Part shown: in pieces, positions 35,726-43,833 of the stretch
Layout: each line of letters begins with the position of its first letter
Numbering within the stretch: position 1 is the first letter of the stretch
Source: Butyrivibrio sp.
Lineage (GTDB): Bacteria; Bacillota; Clostridia; Lachnospirales; Lachnospiraceae
Direction of reading: 5' to 3'
NCBI GenBank assembly: GCA_017615275.1
Contig: JAGAAO010000017.1
Coordinates: 79,028-143,027 of the forward strand
DNA length: 64,000 nt
Made by a program: the position numbers and the translations under genes
Notes under the pieces: model-generated
Database searches by the model: none
Told to the model about the DNA's origin: nothing
The model's input: only the letters and a program-made list of their open reading frames with translations

Positions 35726-36322
35726 TTACTGCTTATTTTTGAGTGAGTTCTTGATCCTGCTCAAGGACTCAGGAGTAATGCCAAGATAAGTAGCAAGATG
35801 CTTTTGAGGGACTCTATCAACCACATCCGGATAGAGTTCCTTAAAATGCATATATCTTTCTTTGGCTGATTCAATCAGGAATCCGCCTTCTCTGTAATAC
35901 TTATAAGGAATGGTGCTTTCCAAAAGTGCTATCCAAAGATTCTTGAATTCAACATTTTCATTGATAAAATTTCTTACAGCCTTAACTTCAAAGAAAATAG
36001 CAATGGAATCTTCCAAAGCTTCGATGGTCCAGATTCTTTCTTTATATCCAAAAAATCCTTCATCCATGCACATATATCCAGCGGGCATAAACCCTCTTGT
36101 TATGTCATTCCCATCTGAATCAATGTAGTAGCTTCGAAGTATTCCCGATAATACGATTCCGGCAGTTTGCGTGTTATCTCCGACAGAAGCTAGGAGAGAG
36201 CCCTTTTTGATCTCTTTTATCGTACTTACGCTGAGCAGACATTCCATGAGATCTGCGGATATCGGGGCATTTCGCCTTTTTCCGAATAAAATAAGCTGAT
36301 CGATAAGTTCTTTCTTGTCCAT
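35726..36322 (-). CDS. Crp/Fnr-family transcription regulator
   Basis: Residues 1-120 form a cyclic-nucleotide-type beta-barrel (GSLLASVGDNTQTAGIVLSG), and 150-198 a helix-turn-helix with VPQKHLATYLGITPESLSRIKN, the short form common in anaerobes. No cysteines for an iron-sulphur cluster or heme motif are seen in the N-terminus, so the ligand is unknown. Its start is within 100 bases of the divergent small gene at 36418, which could be a target. Confidence 0.9.
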   Translation of the reverse strand: MDKKELIDQLILFGKRRNAPISADLMECLLSVSTIKEIKKGSLLASVGDNTQTAGIVLSGILRSYYIDSDGNDITRGFMPAGYMCMDEGFFGYKERIWTIEALEDSIAIFFEVKAVRNFINENVEFKNLWIALLESTIPYKYYREGGFLIESAKERYMHFKELYPDVVDRVPQKHLATYLGITPESLSRIKNSLKNKQ

Positions 36323-36417
36323 GTTATTCCTTTTTGAAAAAAATAAATAAGTGTATTGGTAGAATTGAGCGAAATGCTCATATGTGAAGTATAATGGATA
36401 GGAAGAGGGGGATTCAA

Positions 36418-36639
36418 ATGTTTTTTGGAAAAAAGATTAAAAAAGAGCAGAAAACATATGACAAAGAGAATCAAAAACCTGTGATCAGAGCCAGCATCTG
36501 TACAGGAGAGATGGTCGCGTGTTTTAAAGATCTTCGCACAGGTGAGCTTCAGGAAATCATGCTTGTAAAGGATGAGAGTGATATTGAAGATTTCATGCAG
36601 CAGTATGGTATTACGGAGCGACCGGAGAAGATATACTGA
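36418..36639 (+). CDS. Small conserved hypothetical protein, 73 aa
   Basis: Starts MFFGKKIKKEQ and then reads KPVIRASICTGEMVACFKDL, a pattern I recall from small Lachnospiraceae proteins sometimes labelled aspartate dehydrogenase without evidence. There is no enzyme domain in 73 residues. AGGGGG lies seven bases before the ATG at 36418; an in-frame ATG at 36394 is less likely. It is divergent from the Crp-type gene and converges with the beta-helix gene. Confidence 0.75.
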   Translation: MFFGKKIKKEQKTYDKENQKPVIRASICTGEMVACFKDLRTGELQEIMLVKDESDIEDFMQQYGITERPEKIY

Positions 36640-36671
36640 AATAGAATATATAAGTGTTACATAATGAAAAA

Positions 36672-36704
36672 GGCGCAATTACCTTTCGGTAACTGCGTCT
36701 TTTC
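36672..36704. terminator. Bidirectional terminator
   Basis: A 12-bp stem (GGCGCAATTACC at 36672 with GGTAACTGCGTC at 36688) has a TTTC loop and TTTTCT after it. On the minus strand TTTTT follows, so it serves both convergent genes. Confidence 0.85.
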
Positions 36705-36722
36705 TAGGTATGTATGGAAAAG

Positions 36723-38063
36723 TTAGTTGTTAACTTTGGTCTGAGGAGCACCATAGCCGCTAAGATCGTCTGAAGTTGAAATTTCAACAGACATCTTATT
36801 GGATGAAGCACCCTTGAGCTTGAATGTAGAATTGTCGCTTGCAGACATCTTCTGGTTTGACTTGTTGTCTTTTACTACATTATGCTTACTGTTGTTTCCG
36901 CATTCTTCCGAATATGCTTCAGCGGAATCTGTAGCAATAAAGATATTGTTGTGAATCTTGTTTGAGTCATCGTGAGCATTCTGGATACGGAGACATGCTT
37001 CTTCTGTATTGTAAACCGTGTTATTGTAAATTTCGTTTTCCTTTGCTTCTCCGTTATCTTTGGGATCCGATCCACCTATGCAGATACCTGCCCATCCGTT
37101 GTTTCTTACGAGCACATTGTTATATACTTTTACGCCGGTGACAACTTTTTTCTTACATTCAGCTGATACTTCGATTCCGATATCGGCATCCGAAATATAG
37201 TTGTCGTGAATTTCAACATCATATCCGCCGTCGACATAGATTCCACCTGCACTGATATCGCCGCCATATGCGACATTATCTCTGGATGAGATTGTGCATA
37301 CGGTATTGTTGAAGATTTCTCCGTTGTGAGCTCTGTCATCATCGTTATGCTTATCCTTTTCGTAACCGATAGCATCAATAGCGATGTTGTCGCAGTTGTG
37401 GATGTAGTTGTTTTCTATCTTGAAACCATCAACATTTCCGTTTACTACGAGAGCTTCACTCTGTCCAAGTTTAAGGTTATATAATTCGCAACCTGAGATC
37501 GTAACATCTTTTATGGGCTCATCCGGTTCAGCGCTGACAAGGATTCCGTGAGCGTTGTAGTCTTCACTATTTTTGGTGTAATTTACGCCCATGTCGTGAA
37601 TCTTACAATCGGAAATTGTTATATGTTCTGAATTACCGTCAACTTCGATTGCCTTCGGAGATACATCTGATGATGGTCCGCTAAGTACGAAATTTGTAAA
37701 TTCGAGATTTGATACGGTAATGTTATTACCCTCTATTTGTATAAGAGATTCTTTTCCACTTTTTGGTTTAAGTTTCTCGCTGCCGCTGATAACAGCGCCT
37801 TCTTCACCGACTATAGTTAGGCCATCCTTTTTAATGGATATTGTTTCATTATATGTGCCGGGATAAACTTTGATAGTATCATTTTCCGTAGCGTTTTTTA
37901 CAGCTTCATTGATAGAATTGTATGTTTTTTCTTTGCCGACAATAACTGCGCAATTCTTCAGTCCTTCTTCAGCGTGTGCTTCGATAGAAATTGATGGAAT
38001 AATGTTAGATGCTGCGAGGGAAATTAACATTCCTGCAACAAAGATACTAGCTTTCTTTTTCAT
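36723..38063 (-). CDS. Secreted right-handed beta-helix protein
   Basis: A 446-residue exported protein. The signal peptide ends near AHA at about residue 31. The rest is a parallel beta-helix: the N-terminal capping part has the pattern TYNSINEAVKNATENDTIKVYPG, then many coils with repeated NNxIHNC, NNTV and YNN turns between residues 70 and 420. Proteins of this shape are pectate-lyase-like enzymes or surface adhesins. No catalytic motif could be identified, and there is no LPXTG or membrane anchor. The ATG at 38063 has AAAGGAT upstream; earlier in-frame starts lack a ribosome site. Confidence 0.85.
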   Translation of the reverse strand: MKKKASIFVAGMLISLAASNIIPSISIEAHAEEGLKNCAVIVGKEKTYNSINEAVKNATENDTIKVYPGTYNETISIKKDGLTIVGEEGAVISGSEKLKPKSGKESLIQIEGNNITVSNLEFTNFVLSGPSSDVSPKAIEVDGNSEHITISDCKIHDMGVNYTKNSEDYNAHGILVSAEPDEPIKDVTISGCELYNLKLGQSEALVVNGNVDGFKIENNYIHNCDNIAIDAIGYEKDKHNDDDRAHNGEIFNNTVCTISSRDNVAYGGDISAGGIYVDGGYDVEIHDNYISDADIGIEVSAECKKKVVTGVKVYNNVLVRNNGWAGICIGGSDPKDNGEAKENEIYNNTVYNTEEACLRIQNAHDDSNKIHNNIFIATDSAEAYSEECGNNSKHNVVKDNKSNQKMSASDNSTFKLKGASSNKMSVEISTSDDLSGYGAPQTKVNN

Positions 38064-38091
38064 AGGTATATCCTTTCTTTTGTGCCTGATA

Positions 38092-38147
38092 TAGTGTCGT
38101 GATACCAAATGTAGATTAGCTAATCTGATAACACTTTATCACACTAC
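38092..38147. promoter_or_regulatory. Dyad-symmetric region upstream of the beta-helix gene
   Basis: A 14-base perfect palindrome AGATTAGCTAATCT at 38113-38126 is centred within a longer imperfect dyad whose outer arms are TAGTGTCGTGATA and TATCACACTA. It lies about 50 bases upstream of the start codon at 38063 and may be an operator or hairpin. Confidence 0.4.
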
Positions 38148-38283
38148 AATAAATTTTTAAAGTAATAATTTAAAGAATTGTAACATAAAAATGTGAAAAT
38201 TTTGTTTCCTCTCTAATTTGTAGAAGCAAATGTGAGAACTATGGTATGATGTGGAAGACAAAAGAGATTTTATGGAGGGATGT

Positions 38284-39300
38284 ATGGAAAAAATAAAGAA
38301 GAGCTATTCCACCCTGGGAATGGGGTATCTGGTTCCTTACTTTGGCTACATGCTTATTATGATTATCTATGAGATCATAATAAGTAAAACGGTGGGAGAG
38401 GGAGTTGTGTCCGGTGATCTGAGCATAATCATCAATTACGCGATAAGAGTATTGCTTCTTTATCCTGTAATGTATCTTGCTATCAGAAAGGTCCCAAAGT
38501 TTGAGATAAAAAAGAATAAGCTTGGTTTCGGCGGTTTTATTGCATGTATCTGCATAACTTATGCAATCATGGTCATATGTAACGGCGTTGGAATCATGAT
38601 AAACAATGCAATAGGAAGGATCACGGGACTTGGAAATGTTAATCCGCTTCTTCAGACTATTGATGTCATTTCACCCGGAGTACAGGTCGTAGTGGTGGTA
38701 ATCCTGGCGCCTATCTGCGAAGAGCTGTTGTTTAGGAAATTCATTGTCGACAGAATTGTAAATTACAGTGAAGTTGTTGCAATGCTGCTTTCCGGTGTGA
38801 TGTTCGGACTTTATCACGGAAACCTTGCCCAGTTCATGTATGCGTTCGGTCTCGGCGTATTTTTTGCATTCATATACATCAGAACCGGAAAAATCATATA
38901 TACGATAATACTTCACATGATAGTTAACGGCTTCGGCACGTTCTTTACCAAAGTTCTTCTCGGCGGTATCAATATGACTGAATTTATGAACGTATATTCC
39001 AGCGGAGATTCCGAAGCAATCACAGAATATGCGATGGAGCACGCTGATACCTTTGCAATGGCCGGACTTGCCATGCTTGTGGTATTTGCGGTGATTTTCG
39101 CAGGAGTGATATTGATGATCGCTCTTCACAAGAAGTTTGTTTTCGAGCATCACGAGGAAGAGATTGAAAAGGGAAAAAGATTTCAGGTTGCGATCCTCAA
39201 TCCCGGAATGCTTACATACATCATCTTCTGGGTGGTTGTGATCGTTACGACGCAGGTCGGAGTTAATATATTTGACAGTATCTATGAGTTGTTCGGATAA
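38284..39300 (+). CDS. CPBP-family intramembrane protease
   Basis: A 338-residue multi-pass membrane protein with the CPBP (Abi/CAAX protease-like) motifs: EELLFRKFIVDR near 145, FGLYHGN near 177 and HMIVNGFG near 216, which hold the catalytic Glu and His ligands. The family includes immunity and processing proteases. The C-terminus has further helices to residue 335. The start may be the ATG at 38284 (GGAGGG nearby, spacing short) or the ATG at 38272. It lies 30 bases before the next gene, so the two may be cotranscribed. Confidence 0.88.
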   Translation: MEKIKKSYSTLGMGYLVPYFGYMLIMIIYEIIISKTVGEGVVSGDLSIIINYAIRVLLLYPVMYLAIRKVPKFEIKKNKLGFGGFIACICITYAIMVICNGVGIMINNAIGRITGLGNVNPLLQTIDVISPGVQVVVVVILAPICEELLFRKFIVDRIVNYSEVVAMLLSGVMFGLYHGNLAQFMYAFGLGVFFAFIYIRTGKIIYTIILHMIVNGFGTFFTKVLLGGINMTEFMNVYSSGDSEAITEYAMEHADTFAMAGLAMLVVFAVIFAGVILMIALHKKFVFEHHEEEIEKGKRFQVAILNPGMLTYIIFWVVVIVTTQVGVNIFDSIYELFG

Positions 39301-39330
39301 AAAAATAATTGGAGTACACAGATCGTTAAT

Positions 39331-40686
39331 ATGAGATATCGTTTGTTAGCAGTATTCTTTTTGCTTGTATTCTACGGAATATATTATGCGAAGATGCTGA
39401 TTCAGAAAAAGAAGGGGATCGTTACCAACCAAATCGCAAAGGGAAGTGAACATGACAAGACCTACTATGTCGAAGTTGTTCTGAAATACGTGTCTTTGCT
39501 TGTCCCGATTGCGCAAGTAATTTCTATTATACTTGGAACTATCGGGCTTCCGCTTATCTATCAGGTGTTCGGAATGTACTTTGCATTTCTTGGAGATGCC
39601 GTGTTCTTAATTGCTGTTGTTACAATGAAAGACAGCTGGAGAGCGGGCGTTGCCAAGGATGAAAAAAGAGATCTGGTACGCGAGGGAATCTATAAATATT
39701 CGAGGAATCCCGCGTTTCTGGGATTTGATATGGTCTATATCGGGATAATGCTTATGTTCTCTAATCCCGTTTTATGTGTCATCACGATATTATTCATAGT
39801 CGTTCTTCATTTTCAGATTCTTCAGGAAGAGAAGTACCTTGAAGGTGAGTTTGGAGAAGCATACCTTGATTATAAGGAAAAGACCTGCAGATACGCGGGA
39901 TATGGCAAGCCTACGTCGTCAAAGATACTGCTTTATGTGTACTTTGTTCTTGGAATATGGTCGTTTTTCTATTTCTTTACATGCATAGCTTACGGTGGCG
40001 GACTGCGTCTTTCGTGGTCGTGGCTGTGGCTTATCGTATCGGCTTTTTCTTTTGTAAGAGTATTTTTGATAAAAAGAAAGATAGACGGACGGGAATTTAT
40101 TAAAGTTCCCCAAGCTCTTGTGTGGGCGTACCGAGTTATATTTGTTGCTTTTCTTAGCTTTTTCGTCATCACGGAAGTGAAGATAATAGGGGCAATGACT
40201 GCCGTTCCTGAAAAAGATCTTGATTACATCATAGTTCTCGGAGCGGGACTTCACGGAACCGAGCCGTCCAATCCTTACAGAGCAAGGATTGAAAGAGCCG
40301 CAGAGTATCTTAAAGAAAATGAGCGCACGATCGCGGTGGCATCGGGCGGACAGGGCAGATATGAAGCCATAAGCGAGGCTGAGTGCGCAAGAAGAAAACT
40401 TACCGAAGTATACGGAGTTTCAAATGACAGGATTCTTCTTGAAGATAAGTCTCTGGATACGGAACAGAACCTTAAGTACAGCCTCGAGGTAATAGGGGAT
40501 CCGAAGGCAAGAGTCGGAATCGTGACAAACGGGTTCCATGAGCTCAGAGCACTTTCTATTGCAAAGGAAGCGGGCTTTGAGAACGTTTCGTCCGTTCCTG
40601 CGATAACGCTTATGCCGGTTGGAATTCACTATATTGTCAGAGAGTTCTTCGGAATGGTGGAATTCTATATAAAATACAGCTTGTAA
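39331..40686 (+). CDS. Fusion of isoprenylcysteine-methyltransferase-like and YdcF-like domains
   Basis: Residues about 1-200 are a membrane methyltransferase domain of the ICMT/phospholipid N-methyltransferase kind: VREGIYKYSRNPAFLGFD, then EEKYLEGEFGEAYLDYK, the conserved HNxH-less RxPxF/EE region. Residues about 205-285 add further helices. Residues 295-451 are a DUF218/YdcF-SanA-like domain with IVLGAGLHG, ASGGQGRYE, and LDTEQNLKYS. The two are normally separate proteins, the latter linked to envelope functions. The joined protein could act on a cell-envelope lipid. The ribosome site is weak (GGAG about 17 bases upstream). Confidence 0.87.
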   Translation: MRYRLLAVFFLLVFYGIYYAKMLIQKKKGIVTNQIAKGSEHDKTYYVEVVLKYVSLLVPIAQVISIILGTIGLPLIYQVFGMYFAFLGDAVFLIAVVTMKDSWRAGVAKDEKRDLVREGIYKYSRNPAFLGFDMVYIGIMLMFSNPVLCVITILFIVVLHFQILQEEKYLEGEFGEAYLDYKEKTCRYAGYGKPTSSKILLYVYFVLGIWSFFYFFTCIAYGGGLRLSWSWLWLIVSAFSFVRVFLIKRKIDGREFIKVPQALVWAYRVIFVAFLSFFVITEVKIIGAMTAVPEKDLDYIIVLGAGLHGTEPSNPYRARIERAAEYLKENERTIAVASGGQGRYEAISEAECARRKLTEVYGVSNDRILLEDKSLDTEQNLKYSLEVIGDPKARVGIVTNGFHELRALSIAKEAGFENVSSVPAITLMPVGIHYIVREFFGMVEFYIKYSL

Positions 40687-40694
40687 GAGCTTAC

Positions 40695-40723
40695 TTGACT
40701 ATAAAACAGGACAGTGTTACTAT
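40695..40723 (+). promoter_or_regulatory. Sigma-A promoter of the ZIP gene
   Basis: TTGACT at 40695-40700 and TACTAT at 40718-40723 are 17 bases apart, an almost ideal pair. The operator palindrome starts seven bases after the -10 box and so covers the likely start site. Confidence 0.7.
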
Positions 40724-40728
40724 CTGGA

Positions 40729-40748
40729 TTGTTAGTAGGGGCTAACAA
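40729..40748. promoter_or_regulatory. Operator palindrome (copy 1)
   Basis: Arms TTGTTAG and CTAACAA around six bases lie just downstream of the ZIP -10 box. The 18-base core, TGTTAGTA then three variable bases then GCTAACA, recurs at 43691 before the Fur-family remnant. The position is that of a repressor site. Confidence 0.72.
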
Positions 40749-40768
40749 GAAAAAGAGGTGATAGTCTG

Positions 40769-41336
40769 ATGAATAGTGAAATTATAATGGGACTTTTATT
40801 TCCTTTTACTGCTTGATTCTGTTATTCCCCATATTCATATGAACGCGGAAAAGGCGGAAGGCCCGAGAGCAAAGCTTAAGAAAACGACGATGATGGTTTT
40901 GGCGGTAACACTTCACAATATACCCGAAGGAATGGCTGTCGGAGTGGTATATGCCGGATATATGGCAGGGACTAACACGATAACCGCAGGTGGGGCATTG
41001 GCACTTGCGCTGGGAATCGCGATACAGAACTTTCCTGAGGGAGCGATCATTTCGTTGCCGCTTCGAGCTGAGGGAAAGAGCAAATGGAAAGCGTTCCTTG
41101 ACGGAGTGTGGTCGGGAGCTGTTGAGCCTGTAGGTGCACTTATTACAATATTGGCATCAGGCCTTATCATTCCGGTTATGCCGTACCTTCTCAGTTTTGC
41201 GGCAGGAGCAATGATGTATGTTGTAGTCGAGGAGCTTATTCCCGAGATGTCGGCGGGAGAACATTCCAACATAGGAGTTATTATGTTCGCAGTCGGCTTT
41301 ACACTTATGATGGCGCTTGATGTTGCGCTTGTTTAA
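40769..41336 (+). pseudogene. ZIP-family metal transporter with internal deletion
   Basis: The gene begins with a good ribosome site and MNSEIIMGLLFPF, the usual N-terminus of this ZIP group. After residue 15 it stops in frame (40816) and the rest continues in another frame, from LLDSVIPHIHMNAEKAEGP to the end. The missing part is about 80 residues (helices two and three) by comparison with the remembered family length of about 260. The retained half has the metal-site segments TLHNIPEGMAVG and IQNFPEGAIIS. A restart at 40839 could yield 165 residues, but without the first helices transport is unlikely. Zinc or iron would be the usual substrate. Confidence 0.82.
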
Positions 41337-41344
41337 AATAATAC

Positions 41345-41385
41345 AGCGGGTTACAGCAAAGTTATCGTTGTGACTCGCTTTTTTA
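41345..41385 (+). terminator. Intrinsic terminator after the ZIP remnant
   Basis: Arms AGCGGGTTACA (41345) and TGTGACTCGCT (41369) pair with G-U allowances, followed by a run of six T residues. Confidence 0.8.
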
Positions 41386-41414
41386 TTGGATATAATCATG
41401 TATAGTTTAACGCG

Positions 41415-41455
41415 TTGCTTTGATATCACAAAAAATCAAGGCAATGTATTATTTT
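41415..41455 (+). terminator. Hairpin with T run in the leader of the esterase-like gene
   Basis: TTGCTTTGAT (41415) pairs with ATCAAGGCAA (41435), followed by TGTATTATTTTTT. It lies 20 bases before the start codon and could be an attenuator, or a second terminator. Confidence 0.45.
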
Positions 41456-41474
41456 TTGACAACGGGAGGAAGGC

Positions 41475-42761
41475 ATGAAAGTATTAAAGAAAGTTCTAAA
41501 GGTGTTGCTGATCATAGTTCTTGTGATTGTTGTATTGGCAGCGGTATTGGATGCGGCATGGATATTTGTACCACAGATTCAGGCATCCAAGAAATTGGCG
41601 GATATCAAGGATTACGGTCACGAGGGATATCAGATAGAGATTCCTGAAGGAAAGACTGTTATCGCGCTTGGGGAAGCAAGTCATGGAAATGTTGAGTTTC
41701 AGGAGCTTAAGCTCTCTGTTTTAAAACATTTGGTTGAAACTACGGGAGTAAGGTCTTTTTCACTGGAAGCAGACTATGCAGAAGGAATCATTGTGAATGA
41801 ATATATTCACGGAGTCGGCGATATCAAGGATGCGAGAGAGGCTGTAAAAATGCTTACTTATGGCATTTATCAGACGCAGCAGATGGTTGACCTTGTTCAG
41901 TGGATGCACGATTATAATCAGGGTGCAGATGAGGCAGACAAACTCTCTTTTTACGGATTTGATATTCGTTGCCCGGAAATTGATGCCAAAGTTATTGCTG
42001 ATTATTGCGATAAAAACGGCATTACACCAAATAGCGGAAGCACAGCGCTTTTAAAAGAATTTGCGGAAAAAGAGAGCGCGATTGATGATAGTAAAAAGGA
42101 TGCTTTTTATGCGGATATAAACGGAATAAGAGATAATCTTGATACTTCTGATGCAGAGGCACACAGTATTGCGATTTCCTGCGAATGTGTAATTAAGGCA
42201 AAAGAGCATTCAGAGCTGGATCCGACAGATTATATCGCAAGTAGCAACGAAAGAGATAAGGCAATGGCAGAGAACGTGTCAAAGATTGCAGCTCTTGAAA
42301 AAGAGCTTGGTCATGACATGATCTTTATTACGGGACATGACGGTCACGTGAGCACGCATCCTCTTTTCTATACTCCGATGGGTATAAATATAAAGAATGA
42401 ATTTGCAGACGGTTATTACATTATCGGAACCGATTATTTTAAAACAACATGTAATATAGTAAATAGTAAAGGGCGCGGAAATTATAATTTCTGTTCCGCA
42501 GATCCAATGGCTTATCAGGCAAAGCAGTTTAACGGTATGTATTGCATCAGATTCCAAGATGTTTTGGATGGAGAGAATAAGGGTGCAACATATGAGCTTA
42601 TTCAGAAGCCGATGAACGCAGGAAGTCTTGGAGAGTCATATACACCGGTTATGAGTTTTGTACCTATAACCAACAGGGTAAAAAATGTTATGCCTGAGGG
42701 GTATGATGCAATGATCTATGTGTACAAAGCAACACCGACCAAGATACTTCCGAGGGATTGA
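41475..42761 (+). CDS. Erythromycin-esterase-family protein
   Basis: A 428-residue protein with one N-terminal membrane helix (about 8-30) and an erythromycin-esterase-like domain. The catalytic-type motifs are present: ALGEASHGNVEFQELK with the active His, then EADYAEG, and a late ITGHDGHVST. Known members open the macrolide lactone ring, but many in the family have other, unknown substrates, so resistance should not be assumed. The membrane anchor would place the domain outside the cell. RBS GGGAGG precedes the ATG. It lies inside the decayed metal region. Confidence 0.82.
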   Translation: MKVLKKVLKVLLIIVLVIVVLAAVLDAAWIFVPQIQASKKLADIKDYGHEGYQIEIPEGKTVIALGEASHGNVEFQELKLSVLKHLVETTGVRSFSLEADYAEGIIVNEYIHGVGDIKDAREAVKMLTYGIYQTQQMVDLVQWMHDYNQGADEADKLSFYGFDIRCPEIDAKVIADYCDKNGITPNSGSTALLKEFAEKESAIDDSKKDAFYADINGIRDNLDTSDAEAHSIAISCECVIKAKEHSELDPTDYIASSNERDKAMAENVSKIAALEKELGHDMIFITGHDGHVSTHPLFYTPMGINIKNEFADGYYIIGTDYFKTTCNIVNSKGRGNYNFCSADPMAYQAKQFNGMYCIRFQDVLDGENKGATYELIQKPMNAGSLGESYTPVMSFVPITNRVKNVMPEGYDAMIYVYKATPTKILPRD

Positions 42762-42776
42762 TAATAGGAGATTGCT

Positions 42777-43469
42777 TTGAAAAAGAATGTCGGATGTTTG
42801 TACGGAATAGGAGTGGGGCCCGGGGATCCGGAGCTGCTCACGCTTAAGGCTCTTCGAATAATGAACGGATGCGAGGTTATTGCGCATCCGGGGAACGATT
42901 GCGGCTGTGGAGTTGCGCTTTCTTTTGTGGAACAAGTTGTTGAGAGGTTTGATGAAAAGAAGATCATTTCCTGTGAAGTTCCCATGACAAAGGATGCAGA
43001 GGTACTTAACAGCGCATATGAAAAAAATGTATCGGTGATATGTTCGCATTTGGATGCAGGAGAAGATGTCGCATTCCTTAATTTGGGAGATCCGACGATC
43101 TACGGTAGTTACATGGTTATACATGAGAAGGTACGCGAACTTGGATATGAGGCACATATTATCTCAGGCGTGCCTTCTTTTTGCGCCGCAGCGGCAGCGC
43201 TTGATGAGGAATTATGCAGAAGATCGGAAGAATTGCATATCATTCCCGCAACTTATGGCATAGAAGAAGCGTTGCAGTTATCGGGAACGAAAGTTTTTAT
43301 GAAGTCCGGAAAGAATTATCAAGAACTGCGAAAGGTGCTGAAGGATAGAAAACTTCAGGTTTTGGTTGTATGTAATGCGTCCATGGAACAGCAGATGTGT
43401 TACAGAGGTGTGGACGAAATGCCTGAAGAAGCAGGTTATCTTACGCTTGTTATTGTGTTTGATCGTTAG
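42777..43469 (+). CDS. cbiL: Cobalt-factor-II C20-methyltransferase
   Basis: A 230-residue SAM-dependent methyltransferase of the cobalamin pathway (CbiL/CobI). It has the family opening GCLYGIGVGPGDPELLTLKA, then EVIAHPG, and FLNLGDPTIYGSYMVI, which binds SAM. It methylates the C20 position of the precorrin-2 or cobalt-factor-II ring. No other cobalamin gene is adjacent, so it is either a detached pathway member or part of a scattered set. The start appears to be TTG at 42777 with GGAG seven bases upstream. No cobalamin riboswitch was seen. Confidence 0.9.
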   Translation: MKKNVGCLYGIGVGPGDPELLTLKALRIMNGCEVIAHPGNDCGCGVALSFVEQVVERFDEKKIISCEVPMTKDAEVLNSAYEKNVSVICSHLDAGEDVAFLNLGDPTIYGSYMVIHEKVRELGYEAHIISGVPSFCAAAAALDEELCRRSEELHIIPATYGIEEALQLSGTKVFMKSGKNYQELRKVLKDRKLQVLVVCNASMEQQMCYRGVDEMPEEAGYLTLVIVFDR

Positions 43470-43539
43470 AAGTGCAGAAGGATATAATTGCTTCGAAATA
43501 ACGCGTGCGAAAGAGTTGCAAGCGATTCTTTGTCCTATG

Positions 43540-43692
43540 TCACTTTGACAGTGAGATCATATCTATGTGTTTCAGGATCCCGATATCTTCAAGGAGTCTG
43601 ATCACTCTGTAAACAGTAGCGGTGCCGACTGTGTTGTCTCTTGCGATGACTTTGTGGTAGATCTCTTTGCATGAAGCACCGTCAAATATCTG
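43540..43692 (-). pseudogene. Fur-family regulator remnant
   Basis: A 51-codon stretch on the minus strand reads CKEIYHKVIARDNT and then VGTATVYRVIRLLEDIGIL, the winged helix of Fur/Zur proteins. It starts without a start codon at a stop next to the operator palindrome and ends after a few residues of the hinge. The N-terminal part and the whole metal-binding C-terminal domain are gone, so it is a non-functional fragment. Confidence 0.75.
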
Positions 43693-43708
43693 TTAGTATA
43701 TGCTAACA
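43691..43708. promoter_or_regulatory. Operator palindrome (copy 2)
   Basis: TGTTAG, six bases, CTAACA: the same 18-base core as before the ZIP gene, now at the upstream edge of the Fur-family remnant. On the minus strand a TTGACT lies just upstream and TATATT overlaps the palindrome region, as expected for an autoregulated promoter. Confidence 0.68.
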
Positions 43709-43833
43709 ATATATTGCGCAGAGCACGCAGTCAATACGTGATGATGACAAAATATCTCAAAAGATTATGCAAATATGAAGCATTGGTTTATACTGTCTAA
43801 AAGAGATTTAAAGAGGAGAACTTGCAAACAGTA

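Noticed and set aside
41475-42761. Macrolide resistance gene
   Set aside because: Only family-level similarity is visible and many members have other roles; no mobile element or other resistance gene lies nearby.
42777-43469. Cobalamin biosynthesis cluster or riboswitch
   Set aside because: A single methyltransferase gene stands alone, and its 15-base upstream gap has no room for a cobalamin riboswitch.
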